Shown: piece after piece, positions 17,249 to 27,137 of the stretch
Layout: every line of letters begins with the position of its first letter
Position numbering within the stretch: the first letter of the stretch is position 1
From: Syntrophomonadaceae bacterium
Lineage (GTDB): Bacteria; Bacillota; Syntrophomonadia; Syntrophomonadales; DTU052
Length of the DNA: 60,941 nucleotides
Assembly: GCA_012728655.1 (NCBI GenBank)
Contig: JAAYEQ010000018.1
Location: 1 to 60,941 of the forward strand
Direction: 5' to 3'
The notes under the pieces: generated by a model
Told to the model about the DNA's origin: nothing
The model's input: the letters and a program-made list of their open reading frames with translations, nothing else
Database searches by the model: none
Position numbers and translations under genes: made by a program

Positions 17249-17713
17249 ATGATAATGGTAAGCGCTTGCCTCGCGGGAATCAACTGTAAGTACAACGGAG
17301 GAAACAATTATTGCTCTTCCCTTTGTGCCTGGTTGGCATCACAACCGCATTTTCTGGTATGTCCCGAAACCCTGGGCGGTCTGCCCATACCCCGGATGCC
17401 GGCGGAGATTCAAGGCGGCGACGGCAATGATGTTCTGGACAGCAGAGCCAGGGTGGTAACCTCTCAGGGTGACGATGTTACCGATGCTTTTATTCAGGGG
17501 GCACGTGCCGTTTTGGATCTTGCCCGTCTGAACCGGGTTAACCTGGCCATTCTCAAGTCCAACAGTCCCTCCTGCGGGTGCGGCAGAATCTACGACGGTT
17601 CTTTTTCCCGCCGTCTGCGTCCCGGTGACGGTGTAGCGGCCGCTCTGTTGCGACGCCACGGGGTCAAGGTATTAACAGAAAAAGATTTCCGACAACCGGA
17701 CTGCGACACTTAG
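17249..17713 (+). CDS. DUF523 family protein (YbbK-like)
   Basis: This small protein of 154 residues has the DUF523 signature VSACLAGINCKYNGG at the start, VCPETLGGLPIPR in the middle and LKSNSPSCGCGRIYDG later. Conserved cysteines suggest a metal or thiol function, which has not been established. The frame stays open far upstream, but similarity starts only at the MIMVSACLAG methionine; the upstream part is antisense to the response regulator and is not coding. It precedes a PP-loop sulfur-transfer gene on the same strand. Confidence 0.85.
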   Translation: MIMVSACLAGINCKYNGGNNYCSSLCAWLASQPHFLVCPETLGGLPIPRMPAEIQGGDGNDVLDSRARVVTSQGDDVTDAFIQGARAVLDLARLNRVNLAILKSNSPSCGCGRIYDGSFSRRLRPGDGVAAALLRRHGVKVLTEKDFRQPDCDT

Positions 17714-17802
17714 CGGTCCGTTGAAATAAGACTTAACCGCCGAGTGCTGTTGCCTTGAAGATGGGCTTTAATAATTTCAGTCTACGAATTAGGAGGATTC
17801 TT

Positions 17803-18783
17803 GTGAAAGCAGTCAGCCTTTTATCAGGAGGTCTGGACTCACAACTGGCAGTTTGTCTGGTGAAACGGCAAGGGATTGAAGTTGTGGGCGTCAACTTTAT
17901 CTCTCCGTTTTTTGGCGGAAGCCGCAATCTGGCGGATGCCGCCGATCAACTGGGGATTGAGCTCAAGACCATTGACATATCGGAGGAGTACATGGATGTA
18001 CTCAAGAATCCGAGATACGGCTATGGAAAGAATATGAACCCCTGCATCGACTGTCACGCCTTCATGATCAGAAAAGCCGGAGAGTATATGCGGGAGATCG
18101 GAGGCAGTTTTATTATTACCGGAGAGGTCCTGGGCCAGCGGCCCATGAGCCAGAATAAATCGGCACTGGCGGCGGTGGAAAAGCTTTCGGGTCTCCGCGG
18201 GCTGATTCTCCGTCCTCTGTCCGCCAAGCTCCTGCCGCCGACTATTCCGGAAGAAAACGGATGGGTGGACCGTGAACAGCTCCTGGATATAAGCGGGCGG
18301 TCGCGGGTAAGGCAAATGCAGTTGGCCGAAGAGTTGGGAATCAGTGAATATCCCTCACCGGCAGGGGGATGCCTGCTGACTCAGGAGTCCTTCGCCAAAC
18401 GGCTGCGCCATCTCTTCCAGCTAAAACCGGATTTTGGACCTCATGAGGCCGAAATCCTCAAATACGGACGCCATTTTTTGCTTGATTCGCGCGGCATCCT
18501 GGTTGTTGGTCGGAACGCTGCTGAAAATGATGCCTTGCTAAAACTGGCGGCTCCGGATGATTACCTGCTCAAGGTGGCCACGCATCCGGGTCCCACCTCG
18601 CTGATCCGGTACTATGGGAAGCCTGAACCCGATGACATTGATTGGGCCGCCTCCATAACTGCGCGCTACAGTGATGCCGGTTCCCTGCCCCGCGCCCAGG
18701 TCAAGGTCTGGCAGCCCCGGCGTGAACTGCAGTTTATCACCGTATCGCCGATGCCCCGCGATCACACCCCGCCTATGGTTTGA
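17803..18783 (+). CDS. PP-loop tRNA-thiolase-like protein (ThiI/MnmA-related)
   Basis: The N-terminal ATP pyrophosphatase motif is SLLSGGLDSQLAV, followed by a region with MNPCIDCHAFM (CxxC-type cysteines) and GEVLGQRPMSQ, as in MnmA/ThiI-like sulfur transferases. YPSPAGGCLLT carries a further cysteine. The C-terminal ~100 residues form an additional domain of unclear role. The GTG start is chosen because AGGAGG lies 7 bases upstream and the SGG motif then falls near residue 8, as in relatives. It probably activates a nucleoside with ATP for thiolation; the target tRNA position is not predictable here. Confidence 0.8.
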   Translation: MKAVSLLSGGLDSQLAVCLVKRQGIEVVGVNFISPFFGGSRNLADAADQLGIELKTIDISEEYMDVLKNPRYGYGKNMNPCIDCHAFMIRKAGEYMREIGGSFIITGEVLGQRPMSQNKSALAAVEKLSGLRGLILRPLSAKLLPPTIPEENGWVDREQLLDISGRSRVRQMQLAEELGISEYPSPAGGCLLTQESFAKRLRHLFQLKPDFGPHEAEILKYGRHFLLDSRGILVVGRNAAENDALLKLAAPDDYLLKVATHPGPTSLIRYYGKPEPDDIDWAASITARYSDAGSLPRAQVKVWQPRRELQFITVSPMPRDHTPPMV

Positions 18784-18815
18784 GGGCACGAAGGTGAAAT
18801 CTCCCCGCGATAATG

Positions 18816-19733
18816 CTAGGCCAGGTTCAGGTTGGAGGGGCGGACACCATCGTACAGATAGTACCGATCGTTGTCCGCAAACACCTTGCCCAGACCTATG
18901 AGCCGCAATACGTGCTGCCTGATCATAAACCATTCAAAGTATCGCATCTGCGGCTCATGGAACTTGCGGTAAATAATGTTTTCATCAACGATCTCCCAGA
19001 GGGTATGTTTGCCCCGGTAGAGGGCATTTATGACCTCTTTCTCACGGCGATAGAATTCATCCCGGTATCTGGCCAGACGCGCCTGAATATTTGAGGTGAT
19101 CGGACCGGAAGCATGGCTGGTAATCAGCATCTCCGGTTTCAGGTTAATCACCCGGTCGACGGAATCAATAAAATCGTTGAGGTTGCACGCGGCGTTCCCG
19201 TACCAGGGTCCGAATCGGTCCAAATCAATATCCGACGAGAATACCAGTCCCAGGTCGGGAAACAGAAAACCGCAATGTCCCGCGGTATGTCCCGGGAGGT
19301 GGAGCACTTCCAACCTGGTATGCCCCAGGTCGATTATCGTGCCGTCGCTCATGGTTTCATCCGGTTCACGGAACTCGTAGCCCAACTGATCCACCTTCAG
19401 GTAGCGCGACAGGTCTTCCCCAACGTACTGGCTGCCCAGGGTGCTTATAAACCGCTCCCGGGAACCAAGGTACGGAAAATCGGCCTCGTGAACCATGATT
19501 TTTGCCTGCGGAAAGTGGTTGTTGTGCAGGTTGTGGTCAACATGGTAATGGGTGCTGACGATAAGGTCGATATGCTTGCCGCGTAAGTACTGGAATGCAT
19601 CGTCGGTTACGGCCGTATCGATGAGACAGCAGGCATCATCCTCGATCAGGATGGTATTACAGTACGGAAAAGTATACTCGGGAACTTCCAGCAGTGATAC
19701 ATGCCGGGATAGCTTTTTTGGTTCGGATTTCAT
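18816..19733 (-). CDS. MBL-fold metallo-hydrolase, copy 1
   Basis: This metallo-beta-lactamase-fold hydrolase of 305 residues has the metal motif STHYHVDHNLHNNHF and further ligands in LPGHTAGHCGFLF, SSDID and ITSHAS. The C-terminal ~80 residues are helical and contain YRKFHEPQMRYFEWFM, resembling a winged-helix-like substrate domain. GGGAGGAGA precedes the chosen ATG. It is a paralogue of the gene at 20777-21673 (shared FGPWYGN/D, HTAGH/HTPGH and C-terminal domain). The substrate is unknown; glyoxalase-II-like thioester hydrolysis is one option. Confidence 0.85.
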   Translation of the reverse strand: MKSEPKKLSRHVSLLEVPEYTFPYCNTILIEDDACCLIDTAVTDDAFQYLRGKHIDLIVSTHYHVDHNLHNNHFPQAKIMVHEADFPYLGSRERFISTLGSQYVGEDLSRYLKVDQLGYEFREPDETMSDGTIIDLGHTRLEVLHLPGHTAGHCGFLFPDLGLVFSSDIDLDRFGPWYGNAACNLNDFIDSVDRVINLKPEMLITSHASGPITSNIQARLARYRDEFYRREKEVINALYRGKHTLWEIVDENIIYRKFHEPQMRYFEWFMIRQHVLRLIGLGKVFADNDRYYLYDGVRPSNLNLA

Positions 19734-20066
19734 TTCTCCTCCCTCACTCAACTCCTGTTACCAGCTTGTATTTCCCTCCACCGAATCGAACTGCCGGCCG
19801 ACTCTATTGCGGTGAGCAGAATCAAGGAAGTCTTCATTTCGCCATAATTGAGCGCGACTATTTAGTGTATCTATACATCCAGTGAAGGCCTCTGCATTAC
19901 TAATTCTGGTAATAACCTGTATTTCCCTCCTGTTTACTTCAGAGAGTTCATAATAATATGGACGGTGTTTCCAATCCCAAAAACACCGTCAAAACTCAAC
20001 CATCAGCATGTAAGGTTACTTCAGGCCGCCTCCCCCTCCGGGGCTGCCAAAATAAATCGAAGTCCT
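19734..20066. other. Intergenic stretch with one hairpin and a short repeat
   Basis: Two copies of TGTATTTCCCTCC occur about 155 bases apart (near 19768 and 19919), and one ten-base hairpin is annotated separately. No gene was recognised. Confidence 0.5.
19961..19990 (-). terminator. Hairpin, possible terminator of the GDSL/MBL group
   Basis: The arms GACGGTGTTT and AAACACCGTC are perfectly complementary around a ten-base loop. The hairpin lies downstream of the GDSL gene on the minus strand. The tail CATATTATTATG is AU-rich but not a pure U run. Confidence 0.45.
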
Positions 20067-20693
<627 letters not shown>

Positions 20694-20776
20694 TCAGCAG
20701 AATACCGGCTTGTTCAGGGTTGCGAACGGGGGCCGCCAACCAATCCCTATCCCGGCCAAATGATGACCGAAAAGGA

Positions 20777-21673
20777 TTAACCTCTCAGCATATAGCGGTC
20801 CTCGTCGACCATAACTACCTCTTCTCTTCTCACCATCCGCTCCAGGTGCTTCTCGATCATATTCCGTTCCCAGAAACCATTATAGGCAAAATCGTAATTC
20901 TTGTAGAATATATTGCGCCCGACCAGCTCATCCAGGGTTACCGGTTCTTTAAGGTGCTGTTTAATGCGTTCTTCCGCCTCCGCAATCTTGCCCAGGTAGG
21001 ACAGCAATCTTTCCTCAATGTTTTCTCGGATAGGTTTACGATGCGAGCAGCAATAGATCTTGGGTTTCAGGTCTATAATCCTGCGGATGGAGGCCTCGAA
21101 ATCCTCCAGATTTGACAGATAGTCACCGTACCAGGGGCCAAAAGGGATCAGGTCAATATCGCTCCCGAATACAATACCCTCCCGCTCGAAGTAGAAAGCC
21201 AGATGACCCGGGGTATGCCCGGGGGTATGCAAAACGGTAACCTTGGTGTGCCCGAAATCAATTACCTCCCCGTCTTTCACGAACCCGTCTACCTTGAATT
21301 TACGGGGCGGTATGCTCTTGCTTTTCCTGGCCCTGGTCAGGTATCCATCTTTCCCATCCCCGGCATGGTCAAGCCGAGAAATTCCCGCGTAATAGCGCCT
21401 AGCCTCCTCATCCACCAGTGGTGGGTATTCAAAGGGGTGAACCAGTACCCGGGCCTGTTCAAACAGATGATTGCCATTGGTGTGGTCCCGGTGATAATGG
21501 GTATTGATAACAATATCCACCCGGGACGGTTCGATAGGAGCAAAGGCCTTTTCCCCCGCTCCGGTATCAATAACGGCCCGTATATCGGAATCGATCAACA
21601 GGCAATGACAATAAGGAAAACCGGCGCTCTGCGCTCGTATGAATTTTATACCGGGGGCAACTTCGATGATCAT
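20777..21673 (-). CDS. MBL-fold metallo-hydrolase, copy 2
   Basis: This paralogue of the hydrolase 1 kb downstream has metal ligands in NTHYHRDHTNGNHLF, LHTPGHTPGHLAFYF, GSDIDLIPFGPWYGD and CSHRKPI. The C-terminal helical extension (about residues 220-298) is shared with copy 1. AAAAGGAGA precedes the ATG. It follows the UPF0182 gene by only 2 bases, so it is probably cotranscribed with it. The catalytic residues look complete and the substrate is unknown. Confidence 0.85.
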   Translation of the reverse strand: MIIEVAPGIKFIRAQSAGFPYCHCLLIDSDIRAVIDTGAGEKAFAPIEPSRVDIVINTHYHRDHTNGNHLFEQARVLVHPFEYPPLVDEEARRYYAGISRLDHAGDGKDGYLTRARKSKSIPPRKFKVDGFVKDGEVIDFGHTKVTVLHTPGHTPGHLAFYFEREGIVFGSDIDLIPFGPWYGDYLSNLEDFEASIRRIIDLKPKIYCCSHRKPIRENIEERLLSYLGKIAEAEERIKQHLKEPVTLDELVGRNIFYKNYDFAYNGFWERNMIEKHLERMVRREEVVMVDEDRYMLRG

Positions 21674-21675
21674 TG

Positions 21676-24411
21676 CTATTCTCCTTTTCCTGTTCGAGCT
21701 ACGATGCGGTCAATTATCTTCCCTACCTTTTCAATGTTTTCTCCATATGCTCCCCAGTTCCCGGATTTCAGGGCGTCCTGGGCTTTATCATAGTATGACT
21801 TGGCCTGCCGGGCCAAATCAGCCAGGGTATCTTCCTCCGTCGGCCCGGGGGCGGTATCGGGTTTTTCTCCGGCTGGAGGCTTAACCTCCCGCCTCTGGCC
21901 AAAGATCTGCATCAATGCTTCCTCCAGGGTCGGCTCCATCACCACATTATCCCCATAGACCACGATGACCCTTCTCAGTTCCGGGATTTCACTCTGTTCC
22001 GCCTGCAGGTAGACCGGTTCAACATAGAGCATTGAACTTTTTATGGGTATTACGATCAGGTTACCCCGATAAACGGCGGAACCCTTCTGGCTCCACAGGG
22101 TCATCTGCTCGGAGATCTCGGAATTCTGATCGATACGAGATTCAATCTGCATCGGCCCGTATATTAACTCCTGCTTGGAAAAGTCGTAGACCTTGAGCTT
22201 GCCATAGTTTTCACCGTCGGAACGTGCACAGAGCCAGCCGATCATGTTCTGCTTGGTATTGGGGGTAAACGGGATCATCAGTATGTATTCCGGATGATCC
22301 TCGTCGGGTAACTGCATGATAATGTAATACGGCTGTATCTGCTCCACTTTGTTCCCCACAATCTCCTGCGGTATGTTCCACTTGTCCTCCTTTTGATAGA
22401 AAACAGAGGGATCCGTCATATGGTAGAGGCTGTACATCTTGGCCTGGATCAGGAACATATCTTCAGGATACCTGATATGCGACCTCAAGCCTGAGGGCAT
22501 ATTGTCCAGGGGCTGCAGGAAATTCGGGAATATGGGGGCTATGGAGCGGATTATCGGGTCCTCGCTGTCGGCAATGTAGAAAGAGGTTTCCCCGCTGTAG
22601 GCGTCGATAACCACCTTCACCGAATTCCGGATGTAGTTCTTATTGCCGTTGTACGGCTCCGAATAAGGATAGTGCTCGCTGGTGGTGTAAGCATCGATCA
22701 TCCAGTACAGCTTGCCGTCATCGTTCAGCACGATATACGGGTCCTGGTCGTATTCCAGAAACGGAGCAATTTTGGTAACCCTCTCCTTGATATTGCGGTA
22801 GATCAGCAACTGGCTTTCCGGTTTAATCTGTGATGATATCAGTATCCGGTAGTCACCGAGCACCCAGGCAAAAACCAACCGTTTGGCCAGTGAACCCATC
22901 TTAATCCCGCTGTCGGCCTGATAGAAACAGCGTGCATTCTTGCTCCCCATGGGGTAATCAAACTCGGGGGTCTCGGTATTGACAATCACATATGAGCTTT
23001 TCTCTTCACCGAAATAAATCTCCGGGCGTTCCACCTTCAAGTCCACACTCGAACGCGGAGGGATATCCTTCAGGAATAACACGGGCAGGCCTTCCTGGGC
23101 GACCTCATTGACCGGACTCATGGCCAATCCGTAGCCGTGTGTGTACTCCAGTTTACGGTTGATCCAGGTCTGAGGCGTATTCTCCTGCGATAGCTCTCGC
23201 GGAGCCAGCATCACCTGACGGTAATGGCCGTTAATTATATAACGGTCTATATCGATGTCATGGAAGCGGTAGTAGGGTCGAATCTCCTGAATGGCCTGGT
23301 AGGTGGTCTTCAGAGGCTGCCAGTCCCAGAGGCGAATATTCTCAATCGTAGCCTCATTGGCCTGGAGATCCTCCCAGGTAAGGTCATAAGTGACTTGGTA
23401 GGGTTTGGACTCAACCTTGTCCAAGTTATATGCGGCCCGGGTATATTTAATATTGTTTTCGATATACGGCTTTTCGCGATTAAACTCATTCGGTTCCACC
23501 GACAGCTTTTGGACAATGGCCGGATAGGCACTGCCCAAAACAACGACCGCTCCCACCCAGATCCCCAGGCTGAGCAGGACCCAGTTCATCCGTTTAATTA
23601 TAAGATTAAGCAGCAAAATAATCGCGATGACGATGGTTAGCACGACCAGGACCTTGTACGCCAACAGCCGGGCATGAACATCAGTGTACCCGGCACCATG
23701 AACCACGCCGTTGCTGGAATAAAGGATGCCGTAAGAAGCAAGTTTATATCCCCAGGATTTGCAGAGAAAGACCAAGCTCAAGAGTACAATCAGGTGAGCC
23801 TTGGGCCAGTTCAATTCCCGCAGATTAAAACTGATAAGCTTGAAGGAAGCCATCAAGAGATAAACCAGGCCAACCGCAATTGCGGCGGCGATTAAGACGG
23901 GCATCAGGATGTTGTACACCACCTGATACAACTGGAGGTCAAACACGTAAAACCCGATATCCCGATTAAATATCGGATCCCTAAGATTAAAGGCAACCCG
24001 GTTAATGTACTGCTGAACGGTTATCCACTTTTCGGCGCCATACATCCCCAAAGGCAGTGATATTAAAAAAGCCAGGAACGCATAGGCCAGATTGGTATTG
24101 GTGGACCGCCAAACGTTATCCCAGCCCGGCCGGTCATCGTATATTATTTCGCGGCCGTCGTCGTTGGTCGGTTTAATCTGCTGGTCCAGGTAGCGCCCGG
24201 TTAAAGCGAGGTTAACATAAAGGAATACAAAAGCGAAAAGGAACACCGCGATGCCCAGCCCCCACTTGTTTAAGAGGCTGATCTTGAAAACCGCGGCGTA
24301 ACCCAGAGAGTTGAACCACAACCAATCAACATACAACCTGCTGGCTGCGGAAAAAAGAAGCAAAACAGCCAATGCCGCGCCTATTATCACCCATTTTTTT
24401 GATTTATTCAC
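21676..24411 (-). CDS. UPF0182 family large membrane protein
   Basis: This protein has about 911 residues. The first ~310 residues contain seven hydrophobic helices, starting with WVIIGAALAVLLLFSAAS. A large soluble domain with many conserved tyrosine/tryptophan positions follows (for example DLTWEDLQANEATIENIRLW and RSHIRYPEDMFLIQ). The C-terminus is a short charged segment with a helical end. This is the layout of COG1615/UPF0182 proteins, whose function is not established. The GTG start has GAGAGGG upstream and places NKSKK before the first helix. It probably heads an operon with MBL copy 2. Confidence 0.9.
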   Translation of the reverse strand: MNKSKKWVIIGAALAVLLLFSAASRLYVDWLWFNSLGYAAVFKISLLNKWGLGIAVFLFAFVFLYVNLALTGRYLDQQIKPTNDDGREIIYDDRPGWDNVWRSTNTNLAYAFLAFLISLPLGMYGAEKWITVQQYINRVAFNLRDPIFNRDIGFYVFDLQLYQVVYNILMPVLIAAAIAVGLVYLLMASFKLISFNLRELNWPKAHLIVLLSLVFLCKSWGYKLASYGILYSSNGVVHGAGYTDVHARLLAYKVLVVLTIVIAIILLLNLIIKRMNWVLLSLGIWVGAVVVLGSAYPAIVQKLSVEPNEFNREKPYIENNIKYTRAAYNLDKVESKPYQVTYDLTWEDLQANEATIENIRLWDWQPLKTTYQAIQEIRPYYRFHDIDIDRYIINGHYRQVMLAPRELSQENTPQTWINRKLEYTHGYGLAMSPVNEVAQEGLPVLFLKDIPPRSSVDLKVERPEIYFGEEKSSYVIVNTETPEFDYPMGSKNARCFYQADSGIKMGSLAKRLVFAWVLGDYRILISSQIKPESQLLIYRNIKERVTKIAPFLEYDQDPYIVLNDDGKLYWMIDAYTTSEHYPYSEPYNGNKNYIRNSVKVVIDAYSGETSFYIADSEDPIIRSIAPIFPNFLQPLDNMPSGLRSHIRYPEDMFLIQAKMYSLYHMTDPSVFYQKEDKWNIPQEIVGNKVEQIQPYYIIMQLPDEDHPEYILMIPFTPNTKQNMIGWLCARSDGENYGKLKVYDFSKQELIYGPMQIESRIDQNSEISEQMTLWSQKGSAVYRGNLIVIPIKSSMLYVEPVYLQAEQSEIPELRRVIVVYGDNVVMEPTLEEALMQIFGQRREVKPPAGEKPDTAPGPTEEDTLADLARQAKSYYDKAQDALKSGNWGAYGENIEKVGKIIDRIVARTGKGE

Positions 24412-24525
24412 TTCAATGCACCCTCTCTCGGGAATCATGCTCCAGGTGTTAGGCGGGGTTGAAATTCCCAGATAATTATAACAGAATTTGCCGCATTAGC
24501 ATATTTCGCTTGGGGTTGCTCGGAA

Positions 24526-24562
24526 AATCAACAGGTTTTGCGTCCGGTAAAACCTGTTGATT
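24526..24562 (-). terminator. Hairpin terminator after ddl
   Basis: A 14-base perfect stem AATCAACAGGTTTT/AAAACCTGTTGATT surrounds a nine-base loop directly after the ddl stop on the minus strand. Confidence 0.65.
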
Positions 24563-24604
24563 CTCACGTGCAGCCAATCAGTTTGGCTTTGTCAGCCAGC
24601 AATA

Positions 24605-25549
24605 TCAGGTCCTCACATTCCAGAACTCAACCGCCAGTTTTACGATCTCCTCCACCAGATCATCGTATCCCATTCCGTAATGGCCTGCGGCGTCCGGGAA
24701 AAGACTCAAATCGGTCATACCCGGGATGGTGTTCACCTCCAGGACCCAGGGCTGCTCGGATGAATCGATTAGGAAGTCTATGCGTGAAAAACCGCGGCAG
24801 TTAAAACTACGGTATATACGCCTGGCGATACTGTTTACTTTTTCCGCAGCTTGATCGGAAATCCGGGCGGGGATAATATGGGCACTTCCTCCCGGGGTAT
24901 ACTTGGCCTCATAATCATAAAAACCCTGGGCGGGTACAATTTCTATTAACGGCAACACCACCGGTTCATTGTTCCCCAGCACCGAAGCTGTGATCTCCAC
25001 CCCATCGATAAACTTCTCGGCCACCGCTTGTTCACTCATCGACAGGGCCTCGGCAACGGCACCATCGAGAGCCTTTTCCTCGCGGATTATGCTGGTGCCT
25101 ATGGACGAACCCTGAGTGGCGGGCTTGACAACCACCGGCAGGCCCAGGTCGTTTGTAATCTTTTCAAGCACCGCTCCGGAATTCTGGTAATAGTCTTCCC
25201 TGTCGATAACAGTAAAAGGTGCAGTCGGTATTCCTTCGTAAATCAAAAGCTTTTTCGTCAGCACCTTATCCATGCAAATCGCGCTGCAGGCAACGCCCGA
25301 CCCCGTATAAGGCAGTTCCATTACCTCCAACAGTCCCTGGATCGTGCCGTCCTCGCCATACCTGCCGTGTAAAGCAATGAAGGCCAAATCCGGCTTAATT
25401 TCTTTTAACTTGGCCGTTACGTCTTCAGCGGCATCAACGGGAATCGCGTCATAACCCTTTCGAAGCAGTGCTTCTGTTACCGCTTTGCCGCTTCTCAAGG
25501 AAACCTCGCGCTCCCTGGATTTACCACCCATCAGAACCGCTATACGCAT
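24605..25549 (-). CDS. ddl: D-alanine--D-alanine ligase
   Basis: This ATP-grasp enzyme makes the D-Ala-D-Ala dipeptide for peptidoglycan. It begins MRIAVLMGGKSREREVSLRSG, the family N-terminus. HGRYGEDGTIQGLLE, TGSGVACSA, PVVVKPATQGSSIGT and LEVNTIPGMTD are all present. The tyrosine of the TGSG/YTGSG region favours D-Ala over D-lactate. The start follows AAAGGGAGATGA and gives 314 residues. It stands apart from mur genes here, and the neighbouring PHP gene is probably unrelated. Confidence 0.93.
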   Translation of the reverse strand: MRIAVLMGGKSREREVSLRSGKAVTEALLRKGYDAIPVDAAEDVTAKLKEIKPDLAFIALHGRYGEDGTIQGLLEVMELPYTGSGVACSAICMDKVLTKKLLIYEGIPTAPFTVIDREDYYQNSGAVLEKITNDLGLPVVVKPATQGSSIGTSIIREEKALDGAVAEALSMSEQAVAEKFIDGVEITASVLGNNEPVVLPLIEIVPAQGFYDYEAKYTPGGSAHIIPARISDQAAEKVNSIARRIYRSFNCRGFSRIDFLIDSSEQPWVLEVNTIPGMTDLSLFPDAAGHYGMGYDDLVEEIVKLAVEFWNVRT

Positions 25550-25724
25550 CTCATCTCCCTTTCTTCCTCCACCCCTATCTTTCGCCATGTTGGTCAAGAA
25601 ACGGGGCAGTAAATGACAATTATGAAGTCCTCAGATTTTCCCGCCTAACCGGGAAGCCTTTTCCGCCAACCTGCCATACGTGATCTTATAACATTATATT
25701 ACACGCAGCCTGACTGTGATTTGT

Positions 25725-26585
25725 TCAACCGTTTTTTTCCCGCAACAGCGAATCCAGGGTTTCCGACGGAACCATTGTGCTCCCCAGTTTGATATCCGGG
25801 GTATAGGCGCCATGGTAGTCGCTTCCCCCCGTCGTCACCAGCCCTTTTTCACTGGCCATCCTTTCATAATGTATTACCAACTGCCGGCGATTGGTGCCAA
25901 AGTAATGATAGTAAACCTCCAGACCAATGCGCGCTGTATTGAGGAGATCGACCACCATTTTGTCATCATGAATCAAACCCGGGTGGGCCAAAACCGGCAC
26001 TCCATTAGCTTTCCGAATCAACTCCACCGCTTCGGCAAAGGGATTGCCGGTAAAGATAACATAAGCCAGCCCGTTTTGCGAAAGATAGCGGCGCAGGGTA
26101 TCTATCGCCTGCTCCTTTGTTTTCAGATAGCCGGCTTTGAACAGGGCCATGATGATATGGTTTTTGCCGATAGTTCTTCCTTCAGCGGCAATCTGGTAGA
26201 ACTGCTCCTTGTCCAGTTTAAAACCCAACCGGTCAAGATTGTCGACTATCTGCAGGCTGGTATCGTTTCGCTGTCGCTGTATCTCCTTGATACGGGCTCG
26301 GAAGTCCCGGTCATGGGTGTCAAAACAGTAACCGAGGAGATGGATCTCTCTTCCCTGAAAAAAGGTCAGGAACTCGATGCCGGGAATAACTTTCAGTCCC
26401 TGGGCTTCTGCCAGGCTACTTATCGAATCCATTCCATCCAGGCTCTCGTGGTCGGTAAGGCTAATCGTTTTCAGGCCCGCCGATATGGCTTCATCCAGCA
26501 ACTTGGCGGGAGGCGTGGACCCGTCCGAGGCAGTGGTATGAATATGCAGATCGATGCTTGCTTGACTCAAATTCCTGATCTCCAT
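25725..26585 (-). CDS. PHP-domain phosphoesterase, copy 1 (TrpH/RNase AM-like)
   Basis: This trinuclear-metal phosphoesterase of the PHP superfamily has DLHIHTTASDG at the start, SLTDHESLDG, PGIEFLT, PVLAHPGLI and GGSDYHG as the metal-binding blocks. Relatives hydrolyse 3',5'-bisphosphonucleotides or trim RNA ends. A position that reads GRPHI in copy 2 (55831-56652) reads GKNHI here, so substrate details may differ. It is the last gene before the tRNA-Trp region on this strand. Confidence 0.85.
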   Translation of the reverse strand: MEIRNLSQASIDLHIHTTASDGSTPPAKLLDEAISAGLKTISLTDHESLDGMDSISSLAEAQGLKVIPGIEFLTFFQGREIHLLGYCFDTHDRDFRARIKEIQRQRNDTSLQIVDNLDRLGFKLDKEQFYQIAAEGRTIGKNHIIMALFKAGYLKTKEQAIDTLRRYLSQNGLAYVIFTGNPFAEAVELIRKANGVPVLAHPGLIHDDKMVVDLLNTARIGLEVYYHYFGTNRRQLVIHYERMASEKGLVTTGGSDYHGAYTPDIKLGSTMVPSETLDSLLREKNG

Positions 26586-26793
26586 TCATCGCTGAATCCA
26601 ATATTATGATAGCAGACTTCGGCCAAAGTATTCTAATATCTGTTCAATCGGGAACCTGGCTTGCATACCCGTTTAATTCCGGATTATTCGAGGTATAACG
26701 GGGGGATAAATGCGGGAAGGTTTCTGAAGATTACACTACACTCATGCAGACACCAAAAGGTTTCGCCATCCTGCAATTAGTTGCGGCCCGACC

Positions 26794-26822
26794 TTGAAAA
26801 TTCAGTACTCATATGCTATGAT
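26794..26822 (+). promoter_or_regulatory. Vegetative promoter of tRNA-Trp
   Basis: TTGAAA (26794-26799) and TATGAT (26817-26822) are separated by 17 bases, an almost ideal housekeeping promoter. Transcription would begin about ten bases before the tRNA. Confidence 0.75.
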
Positions 26823-26838
26823 AACACTTGCAGATTTT

Positions 26839-26914
26839 AGGGGAGTAGCTCAATTGGTAGAGCGGCGGTCTCCAAAACCGCGGGTTGTGGGTTCGAGTCC
26901 TGTCTCCCCTGCCA
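26839..26914 (+). tRNA. tRNA-Trp (CCA anticodon)
   Basis: The acceptor stem AGGGGAG pairs with CTCCCCT, followed by discriminator G and an encoded CCA. The D arm is GCTCAATTGGTAGAGC, the anticodon loop TCTCCAAAA gives CCA, and the T arm has GGTTCGAGTCC. A single TrpT is expected in bacteria. It has its own promoter and terminator. Confidence 0.95.
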
Positions 26915-26928
26915 TCAGAAAACACCTT

Positions 26929-26957
26929 AAAACCGGGGTTTTGCCTTCCCCGGTTTT
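26929..26957 (+). terminator. Rho-independent terminator of tRNA-Trp
   Basis: AAAACCGGGG and CCCCGGTTTT form a perfect ten-base stem with a nine-base loop about 15 bases after the tRNA. The stem ends in a T run. Confidence 0.85.
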
Positions 26958-27137
26958 CTATTTCTAAACGTATTGTGCCGCTTTTGTGACCAGTTAGTGA
27001 CCAGTTTTATTTTTCAATATATCCAACATGGCCGCAAGTTTTCTGCCTTTCGCGTACACTGCCCGGCCTCGATTGCTGCCGGTTTCACCCGGTATTTGAC
27101 GTTCTAAATCTCTTGTCTTTTTTAATAAAATAAAAAT
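26958..27137. other. Spacer with possible gene remnant on the minus strand
   Basis: Read on the minus strand from about 27125 down to a TAA at 26994-26996, an open stretch translates to a basic tail (ending GRKLAAMLDILKNKTGH). It has no start codon or ribosome binding site. It could be the end of a decayed gene next to the tRNA, or chance. No recombinase motif is visible. Confidence 0.2.

Noticed and set aside
25716-26609. Nearly 300-codon plus-strand open frame over the PHP gene
   Set aside because: It mirrors the strongly conserved PHP gene on the other strand, has no ribosome binding site and no recognisable domain.
26839-27137. Prophage or island attachment site at tRNA-Trp
   Set aside because: No direct repeat of the tRNA 3' end and no integrase motif were seen in the downstream region.
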